DNA of 64,000 bases, taken from assembly GCF_902706095.1 (NCBI RefSeq), contig NZ_CACSJP010000015.1, positions 1 to 64,000 of the forward strand, in the 5' to 3' direction. Both the position numbers and the translations under genes were made by a program. This document shows positions 49,058 through 57,955 of the stretch, piece after piece. Under the pieces are notes generated by a model. The model was given only the letters and a program-made list of their open reading frames with translations. It searched no databases and was not told where the DNA came from. This DNA is from Rhizobium sp. 18065. GTDB taxonomy: Bacteria; Pseudomonadota; Alphaproteobacteria; Rhizobiales; Rhizobiaceae. The first letter of the stretch is position 1. Every line of letters begins with the position of its first letter.

Positions 49058-49105
49058 CCCTTGCCCGTTCCCTTGCCTGTTCCCTTGCCCGCTCCCTTGC
49101 ACTGA
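49058..49105. repeat. Four tandem copies of a 12-bp repeat
   Basis: CCCTTGCCCGTT, CCCTTGCCTGTT, CCCTTGCCCGCT and a partial fourth copy follow head to tail from 49,058. They lie in the 359-bp gap after the decarboxylase gene. The rest of 49,018-49,376 holds no gene that I can support. Confidence 0.75.
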
Positions 49106-49376
49106 CCTCTTGACCTTGACCCGAATGCCGATCTTGCGGCTGGGGGCCGCGGGCTTGCGCCTGTTATCCAATCTCCTGCGGCATCCAGCGGCCTTGTGCA
49201 ATTTCAACACGATATGCGGCTTTGTCACCGCCTGAGAGCGGGCCAGCGCACGTCTATGGAGTTTGCGGCCCGGTCACGAAGGCGCGACCGGATGACGAAT
49301 AAATGACAAAGGTCTTTTCGAACTGGAAAATCGCACTATCCTCTATATTCGCGGCGACTGAAAAAGGGGAAACACG

Positions 49377-49817
49377 ATGTGCAGTCGATTTGCAGTGGCC
49401 CTTGTTGTTTTGGCGGGGCTTTTTCCTGGGCTGGCTTTGGCCGATGATCCGACGGCTACCGACCCAGCCAAGCAGGCGCGAGAGGTGATCACCCAACAGA
49501 TCACCGCATTTCTCAACAATGATATCCCGGCGGCCTATTCCTTCGCGTCACCGGAAATCAAATCGGCATTTCCCAATGCCGAGCGGTTTTTCGAGATGGT
49601 GAAGAAGAGTTACGAGCCGGTCTACCGGCCCGGAAACTTCGCCTTCGGTCGCAACCAGATGTCGCCGGATGGTACAGTGGCTTTCCAGGAAGTGCTGATT
49701 TCGGCGCCCGACGGCAAGGACTGGGCGGTGTTCTACGAACTCAAACGCCAGCGTGGCGGCAATTTCGCCATCAACGGCGTGCGCATGATGCGCGAGACCA
49801 ATAGCCAGGGAATTTAA
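49377..49817 (+). CDS. Exported DUF4864 protein
   Basis: A 146-aa protein with a Sec signal (CSRFAVALVVLAGLFPGLALA, cleavage about residue 22). The mature domain fits the DUF4864 pattern: AREVITQQITAFLNNDIPAA then YSFASPEIKSAFPNAERFFE and YEPVYRPGNFAFG. AAGGGGAAACACG precedes the ATG. Function unknown; the family is common in alphaproteobacteria. Followed by its own terminator. Confidence 0.82.
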   Translation: MCSRFAVALVVLAGLFPGLALADDPTATDPAKQAREVITQQITAFLNNDIPAAYSFASPEIKSAFPNAERFFEMVKKSYEPVYRPGNFAFGRNQMSPDGTVAFQEVLISAPDGKDWAVFYELKRQRGGNFAINGVRMMRETNSQGI

Positions 49818-49852
49818 GTCCGCAGACTGTTCTCAGGCGGTCGCAAAGCCAA

Positions 49853-49881
49853 CGGGCAGAGGTTGCCCCCTGCCCGGTTTT
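49853..49881 (+). terminator. Terminator of the DUF4864 gene
   Basis: CGGGCAG (49,853-49,859) pairs with CTGCCCG (49,870-49,876), followed by GTTTTC. It lies in the 91-bp gap before the convergent tgt gene. Confidence 0.6.
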
Positions 49882-49908
49882 CACTGTTTCCTGATGCGCA
49901 TCGGGGCG

Positions 49909-51075
49909 TCACAGCTTGTCGATGTCACCGCGGTTCCACATCTCGATGGTTTCGGCCTTGAAATCCTCGAAGCGGTTCTCGGCGATTGCCTTGCGGATGC
50001 CCTGCATCAGTTCCTGATAGTAGGACAGGTTGTTCCACGACAGCAGCATGCCGCCGAGCGCTTCATTCGAGCGCACGAGATGGTGCAGATAGGCGCGCGA
50101 ATAGTCGCGGGCCGCCGGGCAGGACGACTGGTCGTCGAGCGGGCGGATGTCCTCGGCATGGCGGGCATTGCGGATATTGACCTTGCCTCGGCGGGTAAAT
50201 GCCAGACCGTGGCGGCCGGAACGGGTCGGCATGACGCAATCGAACATGTCGATGCCTTCGGCGACCGATTTCAGCATATCGTCGGGCGTGCCGACGCCCA
50301 TCAGGTAACGCGGCTTTTCGACCGGCAGGACCGGCAGCGTGATGCCGAGCATTTCGAGCATGACGGCTTGCGGTTCACCGACGGCGAGACCGCCGATGGA
50401 ATAGCCCTTCAGATCGAGCTGCTTCAAGCCTTCTGCCGAGCGGATGCGCAGCGCCGGCTGGTCGCCGCCCTGGACGATGCCGAACATCGCCTTGCCGGGT
50501 TGCGTGCCGAAGGCGACGCGGCAGCGCTCGGCCCAGCGCAACGACAGTTCCATGGCGCGTTCGATCTCGCGCGGCTCATTGGGAAGGGCGACGCATTCAT
50601 CCAGCTGCATCTGGATGTCGCTGTCCAGCAGGCCCTGGATCTCGATCGAGCGCTCAGGCGACATATGGTGCAGGGAGCCGTCGACATGGCTCTTGAAGGT
50701 GACGCCCTGCTCGTCGAGCTTGCGCAGGCCCGACAGCGACATGACCTGGAAACCGCCGGAATCCGTCAGGATCGGGCCGGGCCAGCGGATCAGCTCGTGC
50801 AGACCGCCGAGACGGGCGACGCGTTCCGGGCCGGGACGCAGCATCAGGTGATAGGTATTGCCGAGGATGATGTCGGCGCCGCCCTCCTTGACCTGGTCGA
50901 GATACATGGCCTTGACCGTGCCGACGGTACCGACCGGCATGAAGGCGGGCGTGCGGATCGTGCCACGCGGCATGGTGATCTCGCCGAGGCGGGCTTTGCC
51001 GCTGGTCGCCTTCAGGGTGAAGGTGAAGTTCTCGGATGTGGTTTCCGGGGTAGTTTCGGGTTTGATGTCGGACAT
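49909..51075 (-). CDS. tgt: Queuine/preQ1 tRNA-ribosyltransferase
   Basis: A 388-aa enzyme that swaps guanine 34 for preQ1 in tRNAs with GUN anticodons. Catalytic aspartates sit in ILTDSGGFQVMSL and MFDCVMPTRSGRHG; SIGGLAVGEP is the bacterial substrate-pocket motif. ATG 51,075 (MSDIKPETTPETTSEN) is chosen over an upstream start inside queA. The C-terminal zinc site normally reads C-x-C-x2-C, but here is DDQSSCPAARDYSRAYLHHL, keeping one of three cysteines plus the His. It starts 4 bases after the queA stop, forming a queuosine operon. Confidence 0.95.
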   Translation of the reverse strand: MSDIKPETTPETTSENFTFTLKATSGKARLGEITMPRGTIRTPAFMPVGTVGTVKAMYLDQVKEGGADIILGNTYHLMLRPGPERVARLGGLHELIRWPGPILTDSGGFQVMSLSGLRKLDEQGVTFKSHVDGSLHHMSPERSIEIQGLLDSDIQMQLDECVALPNEPREIERAMELSLRWAERCRVAFGTQPGKAMFGIVQGGDQPALRIRSAEGLKQLDLKGYSIGGLAVGEPQAVMLEMLGITLPVLPVEKPRYLMGVGTPDDMLKSVAEGIDMFDCVMPTRSGRHGLAFTRRGKVNIRNARHAEDIRPLDDQSSCPAARDYSRAYLHHLVRSNEALGGMLLSWNNLSYYQELMQGIRKAIAENRFEDFKAETIEMWNRGDIDKL

Positions 51076-51079
51076 GGAA

Positions 51080-52171
51080 TTATCGATCTTTCCGGAACAG
51101 CAGGCTTGAATCGCCATAGGAATAGAAACGGTAGCCGGTCTCGATCGCATGGGCATAGGCTGCATGCATGGTCTCGAAGCCGGCAAAGGCCGAGACCAGC
51201 ATGAACAGCGTCGATTTCGGCAGGTGAAAATTGGTCATCAGCATGTCGACTGCCTTGAAACGGTAGCCGGGCGTGATGAAGATATCGGTGGCGCCGGACC
51301 ATGCGGTAATGTGACCGTCGTCACGCGCCGCACTCTCGATCAGGCGCAGCGAGGTCGTGCCGACGCAGACGATGCGGTTGCCGCGGGCGCGCACGGCGTT
51401 CAGGCCTGCGGCCGTCCCGGCCGAGACATGGCCGATCTCATGGTGCATCTTGTGGTCGGCGGTATCGTCCGCCTTGACCGGCAGGAAGGTGCCGGCACCG
51501 ACATGCAGGGTGACGAAATGGCGCTCGATGCCGGCTGCATCAAGCCTGGCAAACAGGTCGGGGGTAAAATGCAGACCGGCGGTCGGGGCGGCCACGGCCC
51601 CCTCCTCCCGCGCGTAGATGGTCTGGTAGTCTGTGCTGTCCTTTTCGTCTTCCGGCCGCTTGGCGGCGATGTAGGGCGGAAGCGGGATATGGCCGACGGT
51701 TGCGATCGCCTGGTCGAGATCGGGGCCGGAGAGGTCGAAGGCGAGATCGATCTCGCCCGCCTCGCCCTTTTCGGCAACCGTAGCGTCGAGCACGCCGAGC
51801 AGGCAGGCAGCGCCCTCGCCCGTTTCGCCGAAACGGATGCGATCACCGACCTTGATGCGCTTGCCGGGCTTGGCAAAGGCCTTCCAGCGGCTGGCACCAA
51901 CGCGCATATGCAGCGTGCAGGAGACGGCGATCTCCTCGGCACCTTCGCGGAAACGGACGCCTTCGAGCTGGGCCGGGATGACCTTGGTGTCGTTGAAGAC
52001 CAGTGCGTCGCCGGGCTGAAGGAAAGATGGCAGATCAAAGACATTGCGGTCTTCGAGCAATGGTTCGCCTTCCGGCCTGACGATCAGGAAACGGGCATGG
52101 TCGCGCGGGCTTGCAGGCCTCAGCGCGATGTTGTTGTCCGGCAGATCGAAGTCGAAGAGGTCAACACGCAT
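51080..52171 (-). CDS. queA: S-adenosylmethionine:tRNA ribosyltransferase-isomerase
   Basis: A 363-aa enzyme that moves the ribosyl part of SAM onto preQ1-tRNA to make epoxyqueuosine. Characteristic motifs: FDFDLPDNNIALRPASPRDH at the N terminus, ALVFNDTKVIPAQLEG, YQTIYAREEGAVAAPTAGLH, FVTLHVGAGTFLPVKADD and DMLMTNFHLPKSTLFMLVSA. Length and start are family-standard. It is the first gene of the queA-tgt pair. Confidence 0.96.
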   Translation of the reverse strand: MRVDLFDFDLPDNNIALRPASPRDHARFLIVRPEGEPLLEDRNVFDLPSFLQPGDALVFNDTKVIPAQLEGVRFREGAEEIAVSCTLHMRVGASRWKAFAKPGKRIKVGDRIRFGETGEGAACLLGVLDATVAEKGEAGEIDLAFDLSGPDLDQAIATVGHIPLPPYIAAKRPEDEKDSTDYQTIYAREEGAVAAPTAGLHFTPDLFARLDAAGIERHFVTLHVGAGTFLPVKADDTADHKMHHEIGHVSAGTAAGLNAVRARGNRIVCVGTTSLRLIESAARDDGHITAWSGATDIFITPGYRFKAVDMLMTNFHLPKSTLFMLVSAFAGFETMHAAYAHAIETGYRFYSYGDSSLLFRKDR

Positions 52172-52251
52172 ACTTGTCGGTCTATCTGTTTATCTCGGCA
52201 GGATCGGCACACGAACGACCACCCTGAATTGTCACACGCTTTAAAATGCGA

Positions 52252-52286
52252 AAACCCGCCCGGGCGCAAGGCGCCGAGGCGGGTTT
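52252..52286 (-). terminator. Terminator after the cyclophilin genes
   Basis: AAACCCGCC pairs with GGCGGGTTT (52,252-52,260 with 52,278-52,286), with an inner GC-rich stem. The - strand continues TCGCATTTTA. It ends the coaD-cyclophilin unit before queA. Confidence 0.7.
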
Positions 52287-52301
52287 CTGCGAGACGATGC
52301 C

Positions 52302-52811
52302 TCATGCGTCGGCAGCGACCTTCATCGAGATGATCGAGTCCGGATCGCGAACCGGCTCACCACGCTTGATGGTGTCGATGACGTCCATGCCCTCGATGAC
52401 CTGGCCCCATGCGGTGTACTGCTTGTTCAGCCACGGTGCATCGGTGAAGCAGATGAAGAACTGCGAGTTGGCCGAGTTCGGGTTCTGCGAACGGGCCATC
52501 GAGCAGGTGCCGCGGGTGTGGTTGGTGGCCGAGAATTCGGCCTTCAGGTCCGGCTTGGAAGAGCCGCCCATGCCGGCACGACCCGGATTGAAGTCCGCGC
52601 CACCCTGCTTGCCGTACTGGACGTCGCCGGTCTGGGCCATGAAGTCCTCGATGACGCGGTGGAACACGACGCCGTCATAGGCGCCTTCGCGCGACAGTTC
52701 CTTGATCCGGGCAACGTGGCCAGGAGCCAGGTCCGGGAACAGCGAGATCACGACCTTACCCTTGGTCGTTTCCATGATGATGGTGTTTTCCGGATCCTTG
52801 ATCTCGGCCAT
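52302..52811 (-). CDS. ppiB: Cytoplasmic peptidyl-prolyl cis-trans isomerase (cyclophilin)
   Basis: A 169-aa cyclophilin: VVFHRVIEDFMAQTGDVQYG carries the catalytic Arg (FHRVI) and FMxQ; further SMARSQNPNSANSQFFICF and TAWGQVIEGMDVIDTI. No signal peptide, so it acts in the cytoplasm. GGAGAAAGAATATG places a strong ribosome binding site. It is paired with an exported paralogue 36 bases upstream. Confidence 0.94.
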   Translation of the reverse strand: MAEIKDPENTIIMETTKGKVVISLFPDLAPGHVARIKELSREGAYDGVVFHRVIEDFMAQTGDVQYGKQGGADFNPGRAGMGGSSKPDLKAEFSATNHTRGTCSMARSQNPNSANSQFFICFTDAPWLNKQYTAWGQVIEGMDVIDTIKRGEPVRDPDSIISMKVAADA

Positions 52812-52847
52812 ATTCTTTCTCCTTGGTGTGGGGCGATTGCCCGATTA

Positions 52848-53417
52848 TCAGTTGCGGCCGACGGTGACCTTCACCATGCGGTCGGGGTTCGAGACTTCGC
52901 CATTGCCACCCTCGCCACGCTTGATCTTGTCGACGGCATCCATGCCGGCAACAACCTTGCCGACGACCGTGTACTGGCCATTGAGGAAGCCACCATCGGC
53001 AAACATGATGAAGAACTGCGAATTGGCGGAATTCGGATCCTGGCTGCGGGCCATGCCGATGGTGCCGCGTTCGAACGGCACGCTGGAAAATTCGGCCGGA
53101 AGGTCCGGCATGCTGGAGCCGCCGGTACCGGCGCGCGAGGCGTCGAAGCCGCTTTCCATGTCGCCGAACTGCACATCGCCGGTCTGGGCCATGAAGCCCT
53201 CGATGACGCGGTGGAAGGCAACGTTGTCATATTCGCCCTTCTTGGCGAGTTCCTTGATCTGCGCGACATGCTTGGGGGCGATGTCCGGCATCAACTGGAT
53301 AACGACCGGGCCATCCTTGAGCTGGATGGTAAGGAAATCGTCGTTCGACTGGGCCTGCGCGGTGCCGAACCCGGCGACGGCCAGGAAAAATGCGGTTGCG
53401 AGATGGACGAGCTTCAT
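52848..53417 (-). CDS. Exported peptidyl-prolyl cis-trans isomerase (cyclophilin)
   Basis: A 189-aa cyclophilin with a signal peptide (KLVHLATAFFLAVAGFGTAQ, cleavage after AQA at about residue 22). Catalytic region VAFHRVIEGFMAQTGDVQFG, then GMARSQDPNSANSQFFIMF. ATG 53,417 begins directly with the signal; an upstream start at 53,432 adds five residues. Close similarity to the neighbouring cytoplasmic gene indicates a tandem duplication with one copy sent to the periplasm. Confidence 0.92.
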   Translation of the reverse strand: MKLVHLATAFFLAVAGFGTAQAQSNDDFLTIQLKDGPVVIQLMPDIAPKHVAQIKELAKKGEYDNVAFHRVIEGFMAQTGDVQFGDMESGFDASRAGTGGSSMPDLPAEFSSVPFERGTIGMARSQDPNSANSQFFIMFADGGFLNGQYTVVGKVVAGMDAVDKIKRGEGGNGEVSNPDRMVKVTVGRN

Positions 53418-53441
53418 GGTCACTCCGGTCATGTCTGGGGC

Positions 53442-53936
53442 TCAGCGCCCGTGTTTTGATTTGAGGGCAGCGAGAACAGCCGCCGGGACGAAGGCGCTGA
53501 CATCGCCACCCATGGCGGCGATCTGCCGGACCAATGTGGCGGTAATGGGCCGCGACGCGGTTCCGGCCGGCAGGAAGACGGTCTGCACATGCGGTGCCAT
53601 TTGCGCGTTCATTCCGGCCATCTGCATTTCATAATCGAAATCGGTGCCGTCGCGCAGGCCGCGCACGAGAAGGCGCGCACCGTGATGGTGCGCGGCATCG
53701 ACAGCCAGGCCATCGAAGGACACGACATCGACATCCCCTGCCCGGTCCGGCAGCGTCTCCGCCAGCGCCTTGCCAATCAACGTGGCACGCTCCTCATAGG
53801 AAAAGAGCGGCGTCTTGCCGGGATGGATGCCGATCGCGACGGTAACTTTGCCGGCGACATTGAGCGCCTGGACGAGCACATCGAGATGACCGTTGGTCAT
53901 TGGATCGAATGAGCCTGGATAAAATGCCGTTGTCAT
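53442..53936 (-). CDS. coaD: Phosphopantetheine adenylyltransferase
   Basis: A 164-aa enzyme that makes dephospho-CoA from 4'-phosphopantetheine and ATP. The nucleotidyltransferase signature GSFDPMTNGHLDVL (about 8-21; TxGH variant TNGH) and the C-terminal ISSxxxR-like site, here ITATLVRQIAAMGGDVSAFV, are present. RGLRDGTDFDYEMQMAGMN is also conserved. It begins the coaD-cyclophilin unit. Confidence 0.95.
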   Translation of the reverse strand: MTTAFYPGSFDPMTNGHLDVLVQALNVAGKVTVAIGIHPGKTPLFSYEERATLIGKALAETLPDRAGDVDVVSFDGLAVDAAHHHGARLLVRGLRDGTDFDYEMQMAGMNAQMAPHVQTVFLPAGTASRPITATLVRQIAAMGGDVSAFVPAAVLAALKSKHGR

Positions 53937-54161
53937 GACATCCCGATCATTGTTTTCGACCGCCTTTTGTCACGGAAGACGGCTCACCGCAAGCGATTTG
54001 CCACATTGGCTCCAAGCATCCGGCCAGCCGCTTCCACTCCGGCACGGCGACGCACCATAGTGAGTGAACGGCCGATGAACGGCGCATTCAACGTCGTTTC
54101 AGGTCGACCACGTTAGAAACGCATCATCGTCAACACGCGCCTTCAAGATAAAGGTCCAGCC

Positions 54162-54320
54162 ATGCTTGCCATCCTCATCGCTTCAGCCATTGCCGCTTCG
54201 CTTCTGGTTGAACTCGGACTTGCCGTGACACGGGCCTTGCTTGAGACAACGCATGATGAACACGAAGATGAACGCCAGATGAACAGCGTGTTCAAGCGCA
54301 CTTCAGACGCTGTTCATTAA
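54162..54320 (+). CDS. 52-aa membrane protein
   Basis: ATG 54,162 follows AAGGTCC. An N-terminal helix (MLAILIASAIAASLLVELGL) is followed by a charged tail rich in Asp, Glu and His (THDEHEDERQ). One of three tiny membrane proteins in a row on +. No family recognised. Confidence 0.5.
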   Translation: MLAILIASAIAASLLVELGLAVTRALLETTHDEHEDERQMNSVFKRTSDAVH

Positions 54321-54402
54321 ACACATTTCTACACTGCGCAGGAACCATTCCTGATCGCGAACATTATTACGGCAGACTGCCGAGTTTCGAAGGACTAGCG
54401 CC

Positions 54403-54555
54403 ATGCATGACAAAGTTACCCTGATCAACCTGGTTTGGATGATGATGATGACTGCCATGGTTGCGACTTCCGCAACCTTCTATGTCAACGACAGCAAAGA
54501 CGCCAAGTATTACGGCCCGCCGATGACCGCCCGCTACCACAGCTTCGGTCATTAA
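54403..54555 (+). CDS. 50-aa membrane protein
   Basis: Starts MHDKVTLINLVWMMMMTAMV, with one membrane helix at about residues 7-26, then a Tyr- and His-containing tail (YGPPMTARYHSFGH). AAGGACTAG precedes the ATG. Unknown function. Confidence 0.5.
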   Translation: MHDKVTLINLVWMMMMTAMVATSATFYVNDSKDAKYYGPPMTARYHSFGH

Positions 54556-54613
54556 TCGGATATCAAATCTTCGCCGCTAGATACGAAACGTCGCTGAAAA
54601 AGAAAGGAAGACC

Positions 54614-54748
54614 ATGTTTTTGACCCTCACGGTTCTTGCCGCTCTCATCAGTGGTATGTTCGTCGCCTCCGTGGCGTCTACCGTCACGGCGCTGAAGCGC
54701 GAAAATGATGATTTCCGGGCCATGATGGAGCGCCGCAAGGCCTTCTAA
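54614..54748 (+). CDS. 44-aa membrane protein
   Basis: Starts MFLTLTVLAALISGMFVASV, one membrane helix, then a charged tail (LKRENDDFRAMMERRKAF). AAAGGAAG lies 4 bases before the ATG, an excellent ribosome binding site. Followed by a shared terminator with gyrA. Confidence 0.55.
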   Translation: MFLTLTVLAALISGMFVASVASTVTALKRENDDFRAMMERRKAF

Positions 54749-54829
54749 GCTCTTACAGAGCGGCCAACCCGGCGGATCCACACGCGGGTATCAAGAAGCC
54801 GCAACGGACTTGATGTCAGACCTCCAGTC

Positions 54830-54866
54830 AAAAAGCCCGCCAGGACGACAGTCCGGCGGGCTTTTT
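54830..54866. terminator. Bidirectional terminator between small membrane genes and gyrA
   Basis: AAAAAGCCCGCC pairs with GGCGGGCTTTTT (54,830-54,841 with 54,855-54,866), with an inner GGAC/GTCC stem. Poly-A and poly-T at the ends support function on both strands. Confidence 0.85.
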
Positions 54867-54938
54867 CGTATTTTCTGATTATCGTCGAAGCGAAGGAGCG
54901 GCCGGCCCGAAGTTTAGGGCCGGCACTACATTCCAGCT

Positions 54939-57761
54939 TTACTCGGCAGTCGGCTCGGCAGTATCGGGACCACCTTCGACAGGCGCCTGCGTGACCTCTC
55001 CCTCGACCGCCTCGACTACATCTTCCTCGCCTTCCGGCTCGCTGATGCGCTCGACGGAGACAACCTTCTCATCCTTGGCGGTCGAGAAGATGGTGACGCC
55101 CTTGGTCGCACGGCTGGCGATACGGATGCCGTCGACCGGCACGCGGATCAGCTGACCACCGTCGGAGACCAGCATCAACTGGTCCTTGTCCTCGACCGGG
55201 AAGGCAGCGACCAGTTCGCCAATTTCGCTGGTCTTCGACGTATCGGTGGCGCGAATACCCTTGCCGCCACGGCCCGAGGTGCGGAAGTCGTAGGACGACG
55301 AGCGCTTGCCATAACCCTTCTGGGAAACGGTCAGGACGAACTGCTCCTGCGCCTTCAGCGCTTCGTAGCGTTCGTCGGAAAGCTGTCCTTCTTCGACCAC
55401 TTCCTCACCGACCAGCGCGATATCCTCTTCGTCGACGCCCGCTGCGCGGCGTTCCACTGCCGAACGCTTCAGATAGGCGGCGCGCTCCCAGGGTTCAGCC
55501 TCCACGTGGCCGACGATGGTCATCGAGATGATGCGGTCGCCATCGGCGAGCGTAATGCCGCGAACGCCGATTGAATTGCGGCCCGCAAATACGCGCACTT
55601 CGTCGATCGGGAAACGGATGGCCTGGCCGAGTGCGGTGGTCAGAAGCACGTCGTCACCGGGAAGGTTCAGGTCGTGGTTCGGCGGCACGCAAGTCTCGAC
55701 ATTGAGGATCTCGTCGCCCTCCTCCTCGAGCTTCATCGCGATCTTGCCGTTGCGGTTGACCTGGATGAAGTCGGAAAGCTTGTTGCGGCGCACGGTGCCA
55801 CGCGTCGTCGAGAACATGACGTCGAGGTTTTCCCAGCTCGTCTCGTCCTCTGGCAATGGCATGATCGAGGTGATGCGCTCGCCGGGCTCCAGCGGGAACA
55901 TGTTGATCATCGCCTTGCCGCGCGAAGTCGGCGTGCCGATCGGCAGGCGCCAGACCTTTTCCTTGTAGACGATGCCGCGCGAGGAGAAGAACAGCACCGG
56001 CGTATGCGTGTTCGCGACGAACAGGCGGGTTGCGAAATCCTCGTCCTTCATCGCCATCCCGGAGCGACCCTTGCCGCCGCGACGCTGGGCGCGGTAGGTG
56101 GCGAGCGGCACGCGCTTGATGTAGCCGGCATGCGACACGGTGACGACCATGTCCTCGCGGGCGATCAGGTCCTCGTCGTCCATGTCCGGGCCGCCATCCA
56201 TGATGACGCTGCGGCGCGGCGTACCGAACTCGTCGCGCACGGCGGCAAGTTCGTCCTTGACGATCGTCTGGATGCGCAGACGCGACGAGAGGATATCGAG
56301 GTAATCGGCGATTTCCGCACCGATCTTGTTCAGTTCCTCGTCGATTTCGTCACGGCCGAGAGCGGTCAGGCGTGCCAGGCGCAGTTCGAGAATGGCGCGG
56401 GCCTGCTCCTCGGATAGATTGTAGGTCAGGTCCTCGTTGATCCGGTGGCGCGGATCGTCGATCAGGCGGATCAGCGATTCGACGTCCTTGGCCGGCCAGC
56501 GGCGCGTCATCAGCTGTTCGCGCGCCGTTGCCGGGTCGGGCGCGCGACGGATCAGGGCGATGACCTCGTCGATATTGGCAACCGCGATCGCCAGACCAAC
56601 CAGGACATGGGCGCGATCGCGCGCCTTGCGCAGGAGGAACTTGGTGCGGCGGCTGACCACTTCCTCGCGGAAGGAAACGAAGGCGCGCAGCATGTCGAGC
56701 AGCGTCATCTGCTCCGGCTTGCCGCTGTTCAGTGCCACCATGTTACAGCCAAACGAGGTCTGCAGCGGTGTGTAGCGATAAAGCTGATTCAGGATGACAT
56801 CGGCATTGGCGTCGCGCTTCAGTTCGATGACGACGCGGTAGCCCTGACGGTCGGACTCGTCGCGCAGGTCGGAAATGCCCTCGATGCGCTTTTCGCGCAC
56901 CAATTCGGCCATCTTCTCGATCATCGTCGACTTGTTCACCTGAAAGGGAACCTCGGTGATGATGATCTGCTCGCGGTCGCCACGCATCGGCTCGACACGG
57001 GCAACGCCGCGCATGATCACCGAGCCGCGGCCGGTCTCATAGGCCGACCGGATGCCGGAGCGGCCGAGGATCAGGGCTCCGGTCGGAAAGTCCGGTCCGG
57101 GGATGATCTGCATCAGTTCCGGCAGTTCGATCGCCGGGTTGTCCATCAGCGCGATACAGCCGTTGACCACTTCGACGAGATTGTGCGGCGGAATGTTGGT
57201 GGCCATGCCGACCGCGATGCCGCCGGCGCCGTTGACCAGCAGGTTGGGGAATTTGGCCGGAACGACGACCGGCTCGGACATCGTGCCGTCGTAGTTATCG
57301 CGGAAGTCGACGGTTTCCTTGTCGAGATCGTCGAGCAGCGCATGCGCCACCTTCTCCAGACGGCACTCGGTGTAACGCTGGGCTGCCGGCGGATCGCCGT
57401 CGATCGAGCCGAAATTGCCCTGACCGTCGATCAGAGGCATACGCAGCGACCAGTCCTGCGCCATGCGGGCGAGCGCGTCGTAGATCGCCGAGTCACCATG
57501 CGGATGGTATTTACCCATCACGTCACCGGTGACGCGGGCGCTCTTGACGTATTTCTTGTTCCAGTCGAGCCCCAGTTCGTTCATCCCGAAAAGGATGCGG
57601 CGGTGCACGGGCTTAAGCCCGTCACGCACGTCTGGAAGCGCGCGGCTCACGATCACGCTCATCGCGTAATCGAGATAGGACCGCTGCATTTCCTCCATGA
57701 TGGAAATAGGCTCGATGCCTTGCGGGAACTTGCCGCCGCCGGGAGTGCTTTGCTCAGTCAA
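54939..57761 (-). CDS. gyrA: DNA gyrase subunit A
   Basis: A 940-aa type II topoisomerase subunit. Catalytic tyrosine in AAQRYTECRL; the quinolone-resistance region reads YHPHGDSAIYDALARMAQ, with Ser and Asp at the positions equal to E. coli 83 and 87, i.e. the susceptible form. The C-terminal beta-pinwheel carries the GyrA box QRRGGKG. The C terminus ends in an acidic tail (EPEGEEDVVEAVEGEVTQ). Length is a little above the E. coli protein because of insertions in the C-terminal domain and the tail. Confidence 0.97.
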   Translation of the reverse strand: MTEQSTPGGGKFPQGIEPISIMEEMQRSYLDYAMSVIVSRALPDVRDGLKPVHRRILFGMNELGLDWNKKYVKSARVTGDVMGKYHPHGDSAIYDALARMAQDWSLRMPLIDGQGNFGSIDGDPPAAQRYTECRLEKVAHALLDDLDKETVDFRDNYDGTMSEPVVVPAKFPNLLVNGAGGIAVGMATNIPPHNLVEVVNGCIALMDNPAIELPELMQIIPGPDFPTGALILGRSGIRSAYETGRGSVIMRGVARVEPMRGDREQIIITEVPFQVNKSTMIEKMAELVREKRIEGISDLRDESDRQGYRVVIELKRDANADVILNQLYRYTPLQTSFGCNMVALNSGKPEQMTLLDMLRAFVSFREEVVSRRTKFLLRKARDRAHVLVGLAIAVANIDEVIALIRRAPDPATAREQLMTRRWPAKDVESLIRLIDDPRHRINEDLTYNLSEEQARAILELRLARLTALGRDEIDEELNKIGAEIADYLDILSSRLRIQTIVKDELAAVRDEFGTPRRSVIMDGGPDMDDEDLIAREDMVVTVSHAGYIKRVPLATYRAQRRGGKGRSGMAMKDEDFATRLFVANTHTPVLFFSSRGIVYKEKVWRLPIGTPTSRGKAMINMFPLEPGERITSIMPLPEDETSWENLDVMFSTTRGTVRRNKLSDFIQVNRNGKIAMKLEEEGDEILNVETCVPPNHDLNLPGDDVLLTTALGQAIRFPIDEVRVFAGRNSIGVRGITLADGDRIISMTIVGHVEAEPWERAAYLKRSAVERRAAGVDEEDIALVGEEVVEEGQLSDERYEALKAQEQFVLTVSQKGYGKRSSSYDFRTSGRGGKGIRATDTSKTSEIGELVAAFPVEDKDQLMLVSDGGQLIRVPVDGIRIASRATKGVTIFSTAKDEKVVSVERISEPEGEEDVVEAVEGEVTQAPVEGGPDTAEPTAE

Positions 57762-57955
57762 ATCAGGTCACGATCTTTGTTCGGAATCACTGGAGATTTT
57801 ATAGCGGAACAGGCGCGAAAGCGCCAATTTCCAGCACGGTTATAAACAGGCTTTTGCGGCTGTGGAAAGGCAATTGCGTCAATATCTTGGTGCTTGCCTT
57901 GCCAAGCCCGCGCGGCTTGCCTCTAAATGACGACTTACACAGGGAGATCTCCGAT

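Noticed and set aside
49894..51204. 436-codon open frame on + antisense to tgt
   Set aside because: tgt on - has all family motifs; the + frame is His/Asp/Gly-rich noise.
56445..57845. 466-codon open frame on + antisense to gyrA
   Set aside because: Shadow frame; gyrA is complete on the other strand.
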